Of a DNA stretch of 60,006 bases, positions 1 to 8,883 are shown one piece after another. The first letter of the stretch is position 1; each line of letters opens with the position of its first letter. A program made the translations under genes and the position numbers. Below the pieces are notes generated by a model. It had not been told where the DNA came from. It worked only from the letters and a program-made list of their open reading frames with translations, and did no database searches. The stretch is from Streptomyces sp. yr375 (GTDB lineage Bacteria; Actinomycetota; Actinomycetes; Streptomycetales; Streptomycetaceae). Location: positions 1 to 60,006 of the forward strand of contig NZ_FOFF01000052.1 in the NCBI RefSeq assembly GCF_900110755.1. The letters are read 5' to 3'.

Positions 1-197
1 CGCTGTCGCGGGTCTACCGCAAGTTCGGGGTCCGCTCGCGCACCGCGCTCGCCCACGCGATGACGGTCGCCGTCCTCGCGGCCGGGGCGGCGGCGGTGGA
101 TTCCGGCGCGGACGACCAAGTCAAGCCCCCGACTCAGGCGGTGATGACGAGTCAGCCCGACCCCGGTCGAACTTCCCGTACCCGACAACGCCGTTGA
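1..197 (+). CDS. LuxR-type regulator, C-terminal fragment (cut by window edge)
   Basis: Only the last 64 or so codons are in the window, read in frame 3 and ending at TGA 195-197. The visible start, LSRVYRKFGVRSRTALAHAM, matches the end of a LuxR-type helix-turn-helix: the recognition helix followed by the usual K-x-G-V-x-S-R-T-A-L pattern. A tail of about 40 alanine-, aspartate- and arginine-rich residues follows. It is probably the DNA-binding end of a NarL/LuxR response regulator or a larger LuxR protein; which one cannot be decided without the N-terminus. A short hairpin at 235-248 could terminate it before the protease gene. Confidence 0.6.
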   Translation, partial: LSRVYRKFGVRSRTALAHAMTVAVLAAGAAAVDSGADDQVKPPTQAVMTSQPDPGRTSRTRQRR

Positions 198-232
198 CGT
201 GACATGCGCCGTTAACACGTAACGCAAGGGTT

Positions 233-251
233 CCCCCGCTTATGCGGGTGG
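233..251 (+). terminator. possible short hairpin after the LuxR-type gene
   Basis: CCCGC (235-239), TTAT loop, GCGGG (244-248), with flanking C and G runs that could extend the stem imperfectly. There is no T-tract. It lies between the LuxR fragment and the S53 protease start, so it may also be part of the protease leader. Confidence 0.3.
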
Positions 252-317
252 GGCCGGTGTTCCTACGGTGAAGCCGTTCCCCTTCCGGGACACCACCCCA
301 CTCTCCGGAGGACCTCA

Positions 318-1946
318 GTGAAGTCACGCCTGAAACTGGTCGGTCTGGTCGCCGTGCCGGCCCTGCTCGCCGCCGCCGTCCCCGCCGCCTACGCCGCCGG
401 CACCGTTGAACCGCACTCGACTCGCGCGGCTGTCACCGGAGATGTCCTGAAGGGCCTCAAGCAGGACGCGACCCGCACCGGCAACGTCGCCGCCGGGAAG
501 CGGATATCGGTGGCGATCAGCCTGACTCCCCGGAGCGACAAGGCGCTCGACACCTTCGTCGCCGAGGTCAGCAACCCGCGGTCGAGCTCCTACGGCCACT
601 ATCTGACGAAGCGCCAGTTCGCGGCGCGCTTCGGCCGGACCGACGCCGAGGTCAAGCAGCTCAAGGACTACCTGCACACGCAGGGGCTCACCGTCACCGC
701 CGTCCACGCGGGAAACCTGGTGGTCGACGCCAGCGGCACCGCCGCCCAGTTGGAGAAGGCCTTCGGCGCCAAGCTGTCGACCTACAAGGACGCCGCGTCC
801 GGGCGCTCCTTCTACGCCAACGAAGCCGCGCCGACCCTGCCGACCGCCATCGCCTCCCTCGTCAGCGACGTGGCGGGCCTCAACAACCGCGTCCAGCTGC
901 ACCACCAGGCGCCCTCCACGGTCACCCCCCACAACGGTCCGGGCGGCGGCTACACCCCGGCCCAGCTCAAGGGCGGCTACAACGTCTCCAGCACGTACAC
1001 CGGCAGCGGCCAGAAGATCGCGCTGCTGGAGTTCGACGGCTTCCAGCAGTCCAACATCACCAAGTACGACAACAACTACGGCCTGGGCTCGCCCACCCCG
1101 ACCGTGCAGAAGGTGAGCGGCGGCTCGGGCGCGCTCGGCGACGGCCAGGTCGAGGTCGAGCTGGACATCGAGGTCCTGCACGCGATCGCCCCCAAGGCGA
1201 ACGTCACCGTCTTCGAGGGCCCCAACACCGACGCCGGCGAGGTCGACACCTACCAGGCCATCGTCGACAGCGGCATCCCGACCACGTCGATCAGCTGGGG
1301 CGCCGCCGAGAGCGCGCGCACCACCTCCGGCATGAACGCGGTGGACGCCGTCTTCAAGGCGGGCGCCGCCCAGGGCCTCGGCTTCTACGCGGCCTCCGGC
1401 GACGACGGCTCCGACGACGCCGGCGACGGCACCACCGCCGTCGACTACCCGGCCAGCGACCCGTACGTCACCGGCGTCGGCGGCACCAAGCTGACCGTCA
1501 CCTCCTCCAACGCCTTCAGCAAGGAGGTGGCCTGGTCCGGGGGCGGCGGCGGCAAGTCCACCGTCTTCAAGATCCCCAGCTGGCAGACCGCGGTGCAGAA
1601 GAGCGCCGGCGGCGGCTTCCGCCAGGTGCCGGACGTCTCGGCCCACGCCAACCCCAGCCCCGGCCTCTCGATCTACTCACAGGGCAGCTGGTCCTCGGTC
1701 GGCGGCACCAGCGCCGCCGCGCCCGAATGGGCGGCGTTCGCCGCGCTGTACAACCAGCGGGCCGCGGCCGCCGGCGACGCCAACCTCGGCTTCGCCAACC
1801 CCGCCCTCTACGCGGCGAACGGCACCGGCTTCCACGACATCACCAGCGGCAGCAACGGCGCCTACTCCGCGGCCACCGGCTGGGACTTCACCACCGGCTG
1901 GGGCTCGTACAACGCCGCGACCCTCGCGACGAAGCTGCTCGGCTGA
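318..1946 (+). CDS. secreted S53 family serine-carboxyl peptidase (sedolisin/kumamolisin type)
   Basis: Extracellular endopeptidase of the sedolisin family, made as a pre-pro-enzyme. Residues 1-26 form a Sec signal peptide with likely cleavage after AYA. Residues of roughly 45-190 match the pro-kumamolisin activation domain (GHYLTKRQF, QLEKAFGA). The catalytic domain follows, with the Glu/Asp pair E279 and D283 (EVELD) and nucleophile S465 in GGTSAAAPEW. The end carries a calcium-site pattern, FHDITSGSNG then GWDFTTGWG. At 542 aa it has the usual length. The GTG start sits 6 nt after a GGAGG (307-311), which fixes the start. It stands alone with a strong terminator behind it. The family is acid-active; the substrate here is unknown. 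Confidence 0.93.
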   Translation: MKSRLKLVGLVAVPALLAAAVPAAYAAGTVEPHSTRAAVTGDVLKGLKQDATRTGNVAAGKRISVAISLTPRSDKALDTFVAEVSNPRSSSYGHYLTKRQFAARFGRTDAEVKQLKDYLHTQGLTVTAVHAGNLVVDASGTAAQLEKAFGAKLSTYKDAASGRSFYANEAAPTLPTAIASLVSDVAGLNNRVQLHHQAPSTVTPHNGPGGGYTPAQLKGGYNVSSTYTGSGQKIALLEFDGFQQSNITKYDNNYGLGSPTPTVQKVSGGSGALGDGQVEVELDIEVLHAIAPKANVTVFEGPNTDAGEVDTYQAIVDSGIPTTSISWGAAESARTTSGMNAVDAVFKAGAAQGLGFYAASGDDGSDDAGDGTTAVDYPASDPYVTGVGGTKLTVTSSNAFSKEVAWSGGGGGKSTVFKIPSWQTAVQKSAGGGFRQVPDVSAHANPSPGLSIYSQGSWSSVGGTSAAAPEWAAFAALYNQRAAAAGDANLGFANPALYAANGTGFHDITSGSNGAYSAATGWDFTTGWGSYNAATLATKLLG

Positions 1947-1972
1947 CCTTCAGTCACCGAAGACCAACCGAC

Positions 1973-2008
1973 AAGGCGCGGGCCGGGATCACTCCCGGCC
2001 CGCGCCTT
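1973..2008. terminator. strong intrinsic terminator, 16-bp stem
   Basis: A perfect 16-bp inverted repeat (1973-1988 and 1993-2008) with a TCAC loop, 25 nt behind the protease stop. The left arm begins AAGGCGCGGG. It may serve both directions, although the next gene on the minus strand ends about 185 nt further on. 2009-2193 holds no recognisable gene. Confidence 0.85.
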
Positions 2009-2193
2009 CGGTCTGCTGGTCCGCCCGTCTGCCGGTCCGCGGGTCCGCCGGCGGCCGAAAGCGGCGGGCGACATGAGCGTCCTCGGCCGCCGCCAGGCGA
2101 AGCGGTCGACCTCAGGCAGCCGCGGTCCGGGCGGCCGCCCCTTGCCAACCCGCTTCGTCGACGTGCTCATCGGGCTTCCGCCCGAGGAGCACG

Positions 2194-3789
2194 TCAGAGC
2201 CGGGCACCGATTCCGGTCAGCGCCCGGACTTCCATCTCCGCTTGTTTGTCCGGATCCGCGGGACGCCTGCTGAACACGGTGCCGAGGTATCCGCACAGGA
2301 ACGAGAGCGGAATGGACACGATGCCGGGATTTGTAAGCGGAAAGAGGTGGAAATCAACGCCGCTGATGATCGACGTCGGAGTACCCGAGACCGCCGGCGA
2401 GAAGACGATGAGCACGAGGCAGGACACCAGACCGCCATAGATGCTCCACAGCGTCCCCGAGGTGTTGAAGCGTTTCCAGTACAGCGTGTAGAGCATCGTC
2501 GGCAGGTTGGCGGACGCGGCGAGCGCCAGGGCCAGCGACACGAGGAAGGCGATGTTCTGTCCGTCGGCCACGATGCCGCCGATGATGGCCAGGAAACCGA
2601 TCACGAGCGCTGTCAGGCGGGCGACCCGTATCTCGGACCGGGGATCGGCCTTACCCCGCCGGATCACGTTGGCGTAGACGTCATGGGCGAACGAGGCCGA
2701 AGCGGCCAGCGTCAGACCGGCCACGACCGCCAGGATCGTCGCGAAGGCCACCGCCGAGACGATTCCCAGGAGCACGACTCCACCGATACGGAACGCGAGC
2801 AGAGGCGCCGCGGAGTTCTCCCCGCCCGGGGCGTGAACAATCGCGTCGGAACCGACCAGGGCGGTGGCGCCGTAACCGACGACCAGGATTCCCAGATAGA
2901 ACGTGAACATCGACCAGGAGCACCACACCACCGACCTGCGCGCCTCCTTGGCATCGGGCACGGTGTAGAAGCGCATCAGCACGTGCGGCAGGCTGGAGAT
3001 GCCGAGGACCAGCGACAGGGCCAGCGAGACGAAGTCGAGTTGGCTCGTCGCGCTGTGGCCGTACGCGCTGCCCGGCTCAAGCAGTCGCTCGCCCAACGGG
3101 CTGTTCTGCGTGGCCTGGTGAAGGAGCGCCGAGAAGCTGAATCCGAACTTGCCGATGATGAACACGCTCATGAAGGTCACGCAGACCAGGAGCAGGCCGG
3201 CTTTGATGATCTGCACCCAGGTCGTGCCCTTCATGCCGCCCACCAGCACGTAAAGGAGCATGACGACGCCCACGCCGGTGATGAGGAGCGCCTGCCCGCC
3301 CCTGGTGTGCACGCCCAGCAGCAAGGCGATCACACCACCGGCGCCGGCCATCTGGGCGAGCATGTAGAAGAACGTGATCACCAGCGTGGCGTTGGCCGCC
3401 GCGGCCCGCACCGGGCGCTGCTTCATACGGAAGGCCATCACGTCACCGACGGTGAAACGCCCGGTGTTGCGCAGTCTCTCACCGATGAGCAGAAGGGCTA
3501 CGAGCCAGGCGACGAGCCATCCGACGGAATAGAGGAATCCGTCGTAACCATGAACGGCTATCGCCCCGGAAATCCCCAGGAAGGAAGCCGCGGAGAGGAA
3601 GTCGCCGGACATCGCGATGCCGTTCTGCACACCGGTGAAGGCGCTGCCCGCGGCATAGTAGTCGGACGCCGTCTGGTTTTTGTTGGTGACCTTGTAAACG
3701 ATGAACAGAGTGATTACGACGAATATCAGGAACACGCTCAGATTGAGCGTGGGGTTACCGGTCGCGCCAGCGGCGGTCTGCCATGTCAT
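2194..3789 (-). CDS. actP: sodium:solute symporter, acetate permease type
   Basis: Membrane symporter of the SSS family, closest in pattern to ActP/MctC monocarboxylate (acetate, propionate, pyruvate) permeases. The 531 aa show about 13 hydrophobic segments. Typical SSS/ActP motifs are visible early in the protein: DYYAAGSAFTGVQNGIAMSGD, then FLSAASFLGISG and the GYDGFLYSVGWL stretch. The first TM (FLIFVVITLFIVYKV) begins near residue 20. The ATG overlaps the stop of the DUF485 gene by 4 nt, the standard arrangement for this permease and its small partner, so the two are co-translated. The exact substrate is inferred from the family; acetate is likeliest. Confidence 0.88.
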   Translation of the reverse strand: MTWQTAAGATGNPTLNLSVFLIFVVITLFIVYKVTNKNQTASDYYAAGSAFTGVQNGIAMSGDFLSAASFLGISGAIAVHGYDGFLYSVGWLVAWLVALLLIGERLRNTGRFTVGDVMAFRMKQRPVRAAAANATLVITFFYMLAQMAGAGGVIALLLGVHTRGGQALLITGVGVVMLLYVLVGGMKGTTWVQIIKAGLLLVCVTFMSVFIIGKFGFSFSALLHQATQNSPLGERLLEPGSAYGHSATSQLDFVSLALSLVLGISSLPHVLMRFYTVPDAKEARRSVVWCSWSMFTFYLGILVVGYGATALVGSDAIVHAPGGENSAAPLLAFRIGGVVLLGIVSAVAFATILAVVAGLTLAASASFAHDVYANVIRRGKADPRSEIRVARLTALVIGFLAIIGGIVADGQNIAFLVSLALALAASANLPTMLYTLYWKRFNTSGTLWSIYGGLVSCLVLIVFSPAVSGTPTSIISGVDFHLFPLTNPGIVSIPLSFLCGYLGTVFSRRPADPDKQAEMEVRALTGIGARL

Positions 3790-4187
3790 TTCGCGTCGAC
3801 TCCCGCCAGTTCGCGGATCCTGTCCACTTCCGGATCAATCTCCTTCCGGGCGAAGCGCCGGTACGCCAGGACGATCGCCATCGTGGACGCGAACTGTGTC
3901 AGACCGAGGATGGTGCCCATGTTGATTTCGCCTGACACCTTGCGGCTCATGAATCCGTGGGCGTAGGCGGAAAGCAGGGTGAACGCCATGTACCAGAGGA
4001 AGAAGAGCGCGCTCATCGGAAAGACGAACAACCGAAGCCGTCTGCGCAGCCGGGCGAACTCCTGACTCTGCTGAATCGCACGGTAGTCGGGCTCGCCTTC
4101 GCCACGCGGATCGATGAACTCCTGTCCGGCAGACCGCTCGGACACGTCGAAGGCGGGCGACCCCACCGGTCTGGTCACTTTCCTCAT
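3786..4187 (-). CDS. DUF485 membrane protein, partner of the acetate-type symporter
   Basis: Small protein of 133 aa with two TM helices (around residues 52-75 and 90-108: FPMSALFFLWYMAFTLLSAYA and ILGLTQFASTMAIVLAYRRFA). The DxxAIQQSQEFARLRRRLR stretch before TM1 is the DUF485 (YjcH-like) signature. Such genes almost always precede actP-type symporters and overlap them, as here. The biochemical role is not settled; a subunit or regulator of the permease is usually assumed. Later starts are possible because the first 30 residues are not conserved in the family. Confidence 0.85.
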   Translation of the reverse strand: MRKVTRPVGSPAFDVSERSAGQEFIDPRGEGEPDYRAIQQSQEFARLRRRLRLFVFPMSALFFLWYMAFTLLSAYAHGFMSRKVSGEINMGTILGLTQFASTMAIVLAYRRFARKEIDPEVDRIRELAGVDAK

Positions 4188-4932
4188 TCCTGGACGTTCG
4201 GGCAGGCGGGCGCTCGGGTGCTGCCTCGGCGAGAGACGCGAAGGAGCGAGCCGTAGCCCCCTGAGCGGTGGAGTGTAGTGAGATGCCGCGCGCCGTCAAA
4301 CAACGCCCCCGGCTCACGCGGCGAGCACCGAACCCCGCAGGGACTTCTTGACGTTCCCTGGAGAGCCGCTTGACCACTCGGCGTCCCGGGCGGTTGCAAG
4401 TTAACTGTGACTTGACTTTTCCAATTCCCGATGTTAGCCGAGCCGAACCATGGGCGTGCGACGTCGCCGACCGGGCCGCCGAGTGTGGAGAACGCGTGAG
4501 CAAAAGGATTGTTTCGTGGTTGGTGGAGTGGGGGCCGCGTTGTTGCCGTTCGCCCGGTTGTCCTAAGCTCCTCTGAGTTCCAAACAGCACTTGACCGGTA
4601 GCTACATGGCATGCGGCAATCGGATCGCATCCGGGAGCTGGGAGGTGGAACAATCACTGGGTTTCCTTGGGCACATCCGCGATGTCGCCGGGTCTGCCGG
4701 GAGCCCGTGGTCGAACCCTTCGTCAGCTTGCGAGATGCGCTTCTCCACCAACCGGGGCGTATGCCCGCTCCTGGGTTCGCGCACCGCGGCGTGAGCGCAG
4801 GCGGTCGCGCCATCCCTCCGGCACCACCCTGTGCTGCCGGGCGTCCCCATCCTGCTCAGGTGAAAACCCGGGAGAAAACAGCATCGTGATAGGTCCCTAC
4901 GAGCAAGCTGTTCCGAGTACGGAGCTCATACC
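4188..4932. other. 745-nt intergenic region between divergent operons
   Basis: No convincing gene: the short ORFs here lack codon bias and ribosome sites. The middle (about 4400-4440 and 4500-4610) is clearly less GC-rich than the flanks. Two promoter-like pairs face the sensor operon: TTGACT at 4412-4417 and TTGTTG (4540-4545) - 18 nt - TAAGCT (4564-4569). Either would give a leader of about 350-500 nt before the GTG at 4933. The region must also hold the promoter of the DUF485/symporter pair on the other strand. No riboswitch was recognised. Confidence 0.4.
4540..4569 (+). promoter_or_regulatory. candidate vegetative promoter for the sensor operon
   Basis: TTGTTG, an 18-nt spacer, then TAAGCT, within an AT-richer patch. 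The match to the principal sigma factor consensus is fair, not strong. The distance to the first start codon (4933) is about 360 nt. Confidence 0.3.
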
Positions 4933-7548
4933 GTGACCGCGGCCAGACACGCGGCCGCGCGTCCAGTACGGCCATCGCTGTGGGCCTCGCTCGTGCAGTG
5001 GCGGAACTGGCGGCTGCTGGTGAAGCTGGCGGCGGTACTGGTCGTGCCCGCCCTGCTCGCCGTCGGCCTGGGCGTCGTGCAGATCCACGGCGACGTCACA
5101 CGCGCGAACTCCTACGCGGACATGCAACGCCTGGTCAAGCTCCGTGGTGAGCTGCGGACTCTGCTGGAAGCCCTGCAGATGGAACGCACGATGTCCGTCG
5201 AGCGGCTGCTCGACGACGCTGCCGTTGATCCCTCCGATCTACGACAGCAGAAGCGTGGCGTCGACAGTGCCCAGGGCGCCGTCACCAGCACCAGGAAGCT
5301 GGAGGTCTCCCTGGCGGGCGTCGCGGCGGATCGCTATCGCAACGCCGTAGGCCTCCTGGCCCGCCTGCCTGCCCTGCGCGCGAAGGTGGCGTCCGGCAGC
5401 ATCGGTTCCTCGACCGCGCTCGACGACTACGGCACGATCATCACGGGACTGCTCACGCTGGACCAGGCACTCGTCAGCAGGTTCGCCGCCCCTCAACTCA
5501 CCAGGTCGGCGACCGCGTTGTACGACCTGGAGGCGGTCGAGGAGCAGATCCACCTCGAGCACGCGATTCTGCTCCAGGCAGCCGACCGGGGCCGTCCGAT
5601 GACCACGACGCTCATCAAGGCGCTGCAGGAGGCCGACACGCGCCTGCGGGACAGGGTCAGTGACTTCCGGGCCGTGGCCACCGCCGCGGAGCTCAGCGAC
5701 TACCAGCGGACGGTCACCGGCCCGGCCGTCACCCGGCGTGCGCACGTGGTGAGCGCCGTGCTGGCCGAGTCCCTCGCGTCGGACGCGCAGCGGAACGCCA
5801 CAAGGTCACTGCCTGTCTCGGTCAAGAGCTGGAGCCGCGACTCGGAGACCACCGGAAAGCTCGTCGACAAGGCGGCGGACGGCTCCCTCCACACGTTGCG
5901 CACAACGTCGGCCACGATGCAGGACCGGACGAGCAGCCAAGCAGGCCTGGCGTCCGTCATCCTCTTCGCGGTGCTGCTGCTCGCCCTCGCCATCGGTCTC
6001 GGTATCGGCCGGCATCTGCTGCGGTCGCTGACCGTCCTGCGCTCGACGGCACTCGATGTGGCGGAGCACCGGCTGCCCGCCGCAGTCGTGAGCATGCGCG
6101 AGGGGCGGAACGCGGACGCCATGGTCGACGTCGTACCGGTCCACACCACGGAGGAGTTCGGTCAGCTCGCCAGGGCGTTCGACACGGTGCACTCTCAGGC
6201 CGTGCGCCTGGCGGCGGAGCAGGCCGCGCTGCGCGGTGACCTCAGGAGCACCCTGGTGAACCTCTCCCGGCGCAGCCAGAGCCTCGTGGACCGTCTGCTG
6301 CTGCTGATGGAACAGCTCGAACGGCACGAGGAGGACCCGGAGCAACTGGCCAGCCTCTTCACGCTCGATCACCTGGCGACGCGTATGCGGCGCAACAACG
6401 AGAACATGATGGTCCTGTGCGGCAGCACTCTGGTGCGCTCTTCCCACAGTGCGGCGATGGACACCGTGCTGAGGGGTGCCGTCTCCGAGATCGAGCACTA
6501 CCAGCGCGTGCTCGTTCAGCCCAGCCCTCCCACCGAGGTGATCGGGTACGCGGCCGGCGCCCTGGGGCGGCTCATCGCCGAACTGCTCGACAACGCCACC
6601 GCGTTCTCCCCGCCGCACACCCAGGTGGTCGTGGGCGCTACCCGGCAGCCCGACGGCTCGCTGCTGATCGAGATCCAGGACGACGGAATCGGGATGAGCG
6701 AGAGCGACCTGGCCAGGGCCAACCGGCACGTGACGACGGACGCCGCCATGGACGCGCCCGCGTCCCGGCAGCTCGGCCTGTCCGTGGTCGGTCGTCTGGC
6801 CGGTCGGCACGGCATCGCCGTCAACCTGAGCTCGCGGCCAGGCGTCAGGGGACTGCGGGCCCGTGTTCTGGTACCGGCCAAGCTGGTCACGGCGCCGGCG
6901 CCGGCCCTCACAGGCCAACCGGGCGCCATCGCAGAACGCCCCGCTGCCGCGCTTCCGACCCGGACGCGCGGCGGCCGGACGGACGGCGGTGACACGGCAT
7001 CGCGCCCTCCGCAGCTGCCGTTCGCCGTCGCTGCCGTGACCACAGGGCCCGTCCCGGCCGACACGGACGCGCCTCGGAAGCCCGCCGACTCCTCGTGGTT
7101 CCCCCTTGGCGCAACGGCAACGGCACTGGCACCGGCAGCCCCCGGCGCCGGGAACAGCGGGGCCACACCGGTGCCGCGCGCCACACCGGTGCCGCGCGCC
7201 GCGGCGGAGGAGCCCGCACCTGTCCCGCCGTCCTCGACCGAGGCACCCGGCGGCCCGGCGCCGACAGGCCGCCCGGCGCCCGCGCCTGCTGTCCGACGCC
7301 CGGCCGGGCGCGGTGCGCAGGAGCCTGACCAGCCGGCCGCCCTCACACAGGCCGGGTTGCCCAAAAGGGTGCCGCGTACACGATCCGCTCCGGCCTGGGC
7401 CGAGCGGTCCGCCACCGGAGACGGGCCAGCCGCGAGCCCGAACGCCAGCCGCGCCCACAGCTTCCTCAGCAGCTACCAGTCGGGCATCCGTCGGGCGCAG
7501 CCCGATCAGACGCCCAATCCATCGGAGACGGGCAGGAACAACCCATGA
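4933..7548 (+). CDS. cvnA: conservon-type sensor histidine kinase with NIT domain
   Basis: Large membrane sensor kinase of 871 aa. TM1 lies at about residues 26-50 (LLVKLAAVLVVPALLAVGLG). An extracellular region of about 280 residues has the nitrate/nitrite-sensing (NIT) pattern, including LQMERTMSVERLLDD. TM2 lies at about 336-356, then a HAMP-like linker and an HATPase domain with N-box ELLDNAT (near 550), DDGIGMSE (near 583) and GLSVVGRLAGRHG (near 614). From about 650 the protein is a disordered Pro/Ala-rich tail. No classical H-box is obvious, which is normal for CvnA kinases. The start is GTG with GGAG 7 nt upstream. It overlaps the next gene by 4 nt. The numbering of this conservon is unknown. 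Confidence 0.88.
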   Translation: MTAARHAAARPVRPSLWASLVQWRNWRLLVKLAAVLVVPALLAVGLGVVQIHGDVTRANSYADMQRLVKLRGELRTLLEALQMERTMSVERLLDDAAVDPSDLRQQKRGVDSAQGAVTSTRKLEVSLAGVAADRYRNAVGLLARLPALRAKVASGSIGSSTALDDYGTIITGLLTLDQALVSRFAAPQLTRSATALYDLEAVEEQIHLEHAILLQAADRGRPMTTTLIKALQEADTRLRDRVSDFRAVATAAELSDYQRTVTGPAVTRRAHVVSAVLAESLASDAQRNATRSLPVSVKSWSRDSETTGKLVDKAADGSLHTLRTTSATMQDRTSSQAGLASVILFAVLLLALAIGLGIGRHLLRSLTVLRSTALDVAEHRLPAAVVSMREGRNADAMVDVVPVHTTEEFGQLARAFDTVHSQAVRLAAEQAALRGDLRSTLVNLSRRSQSLVDRLLLLMEQLERHEEDPEQLASLFTLDHLATRMRRNNENMMVLCGSTLVRSSHSAAMDTVLRGAVSEIEHYQRVLVQPSPPTEVIGYAAGALGRLIAELLDNATAFSPPHTQVVVGATRQPDGSLLIEIQDDGIGMSESDLARANRHVTTDAAMDAPASRQLGLSVVGRLAGRHGIAVNLSSRPGVRGLRARVLVPAKLVTAPAPALTGQPGAIAERPAAALPTRTRGGRTDGGDTASRPPQLPFAVAAVTTGPVPADTDAPRKPADSSWFPLGATATALAPAAPGAGNSGATPVPRATPVPRAAAEEPAPVPPSSTEAPGGPAPTGRPAPAPAVRRPAGRGAQEPDQPAALTQAGLPKRVPRTRSAPAWAERSATGDGPAASPNASRAHSFLSSYQSGIRRAQPDQTPNPSETGRNNP

Positions 7549-7979
7549 CATCACCCCACTCCCCGGAGGTGAGCCAGTTCGGATGGCTGGTCACCAACTT
7601 CACGGAGCGAGTTCCCCATGTGGCGCACGCCGTGGTGATCTCGGCCGACGGACTGCTGCTCACCGCGTCGGACCAGTTGGCAGACGATCGCGCCGAGCAG
7701 CTCTCCACCATCGCGGCGGGTGCCATCAGCCTGATCCAGGCTGCCGCCCGCTGTATGGAAACCGGGAACGTGCTGCGTACGGTGATCCAGATGGAGCACG
7801 GCAACATGCTGATGATGTCGATCCGAGACGGTTCGTGTCTGGTCGCCCTGGCGGCTCCGGACTGCGAAATCGGCCAGATCGCCTATGAGATGACCGTGCT
7901 CGTCGACCAGGTCGGCGAGATGCTGACTCCGGAACTCCGTACCGAGTTGCAGCAATTCCAGCAGACTGCGGCCCGATAA
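7545..7979 (+). CDS. cvnB: roadblock/LC7 domain protein of the conservon
   Basis: Single-domain roadblock/LC7 protein of 144 aa, second member of a conservon. It has the expected core: a strand with HAVVISADGLLLTASD near residues 28-43, the helix LSTIAAGAISLIQAAARC and the strand MLMMSIRDGSCLVALA. In conservons, CvnB acts with the kinase CvnA, CvnC and the small GTPase CvnD as a membrane-associated switch that resembles eukaryotic GPCR modules. Its ATG overlaps the kinase stop (ATGA), and 16 nt separate it from the DUF742 gene. Confidence 0.9.
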   Translation: MTSPHSPEVSQFGWLVTNFTERVPHVAHAVVISADGLLLTASDQLADDRAEQLSTIAAGAISLIQAAARCMETGNVLRTVIQMEHGNMLMMSIRDGSCLVALAAPDCEIGQIAYEMTVLVDQVGEMLTPELRTELQQFQQTAAR

Positions 7980-7995
7980 CCCGGACGAGGAGAAC

Positions 7996-8598
7996 ATGAG
8001 CACCGGTGAAGGCCCGTCCGGCCCTCGAAGAGATCAGGAAGCGAAGGACGAACAGACCTTCGCCGACGTGCTCAACGCGTTCAGTTTCGGCAACGGACGG
8101 CGGAGGAGGAAGACCTCCGGCACTCGTGGCACGGCGCAGGACACGGCGTACGGCGAGAGCGACGAAGCCTCGCCGCCGCCTGCCGCCGAGCGGTACGGGC
8201 CGGCTTCCCAGGTGGACCACCAGTCGGCCGTCTGGGAACCCGGGAACGTGGACCCAGCAGCACCGGCCTCATTCGTCCGCGCCTACGTATTGACGGGCGG
8301 CCGGACCAGGTCGCACCACCATTTCGAGGTCGAGACCCTGGTCACAGCCGTCGATCCGGGCGGCGTTCCCGGCGCAGCCACGCAGTGGGACCGCGCGGTG
8401 CTGGATCTGTGCCGGGAACCGAGGTCGGTGGCCGAGGTGGCCGCGCTCGTCGCGGTGCCGCTGGGCGTGGCCAAGGTCCTCCTCGGTGACATGGCCGATC
8501 GCGGGATGGTCATCGTCCACGAAGCGGCGACCGAGGCCGGCGACGCCCCGCCCCAGGCACTGATGGAGAGGGTGCTGATCGGACTGCGTCAGCTCTGA
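7996..8598 (+). CDS. cvnC: DUF742 protein of the conservon
   Basis: Third conservon member, 200 aa. The N-terminal 90 residues are polar and variable. The DUF742 domain begins near SFVRAYVLTGGRT and continues through the winged-helix-like stretch LCREPRSVAEVAALVAVPLGVAKVLLGDMADRGMV. It ends with the usual PPQALMERVLIGLRQL. GAGGAGAA lies just upstream of the ATG. Normally cvnD, a GTPase gene, starts at or within this stop codon; here the reading continues into unrelated remnants, so the operon appears truncated. Confidence 0.9.
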   Translation: MSTGEGPSGPRRDQEAKDEQTFADVLNAFSFGNGRRRRKTSGTRGTAQDTAYGESDEASPPPAAERYGPASQVDHQSAVWEPGNVDPAAPASFVRAYVLTGGRTRSHHHFEVETLVTAVDPGGVPGAATQWDRAVLDLCREPRSVAEVAALVAVPLGVAKVLLGDMADRGMVIVHEAATEAGDAPPQALMERVLIGLRQL

Positions 8599-8753
8599 CG
8601 GCCCGTCCTCGCCGTAAACCACGTCCGCCGCCGTGGCGCCGGGCGTGTGCGGTGCCCTCAAGCCACCGCGCTTCGAAACCCGCCGACCTGGGGTTCCGTC
8701 AGGATCGGCGGGCTTCTCGGCACCATCGGGCCGCCCACGACCACCGGCGGCCC

Positions 8754-8883
8754 TGGGCGCGTACACCGCGCTGAAGGCCAGGGGCCGGGAGAAGGACGTC
8801 CTGATCGTCTCCGTCGACGGCGGCCGCACCGGCACCCAGGCTGTCAAAAACGGCGAGATCGCCGCGACTTCGCAGCAACGACC
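8754..8883 (+). pseudogene. fragment of a sugar ABC transporter substrate-binding protein
   Basis: About 40 codons in one frame read AYTALKARGREKDVLIVSVDGG followed by TGTQAVKNGEIAATSQQ. This is the late part of a periplasmic-type sugar-binding protein (ribose/xylose class, Peripla_BP), where the hinge and a substrate-contacting Asp lie in the VDGG stretch. Neither start nor remainder of the gene is present on either side, so it is a remnant and not a functional gene. It begins about 155 nt after the DUF742 gene. Recognition is by motif memory, not by search. Confidence 0.55.

Noticed and set aside
324..1646. 440-codon open frame antisense to the S53 protease
   Set aside because: It is a GC-rich shadow frame; the protease frame has motifs, signal peptide and ribosome site.
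2242..3966. 574-codon frame opposite the symporter
   Set aside because: The product is a polar, His/Arg/Asp-rich composition typical of antisense frames; the other strand encodes a clear SSS transporter.
4370..4889. Small ORFs in the 745-nt gap before the sensor kinase
   Set aside because: No codon bias, no ribosome sites, and no recognisable product.
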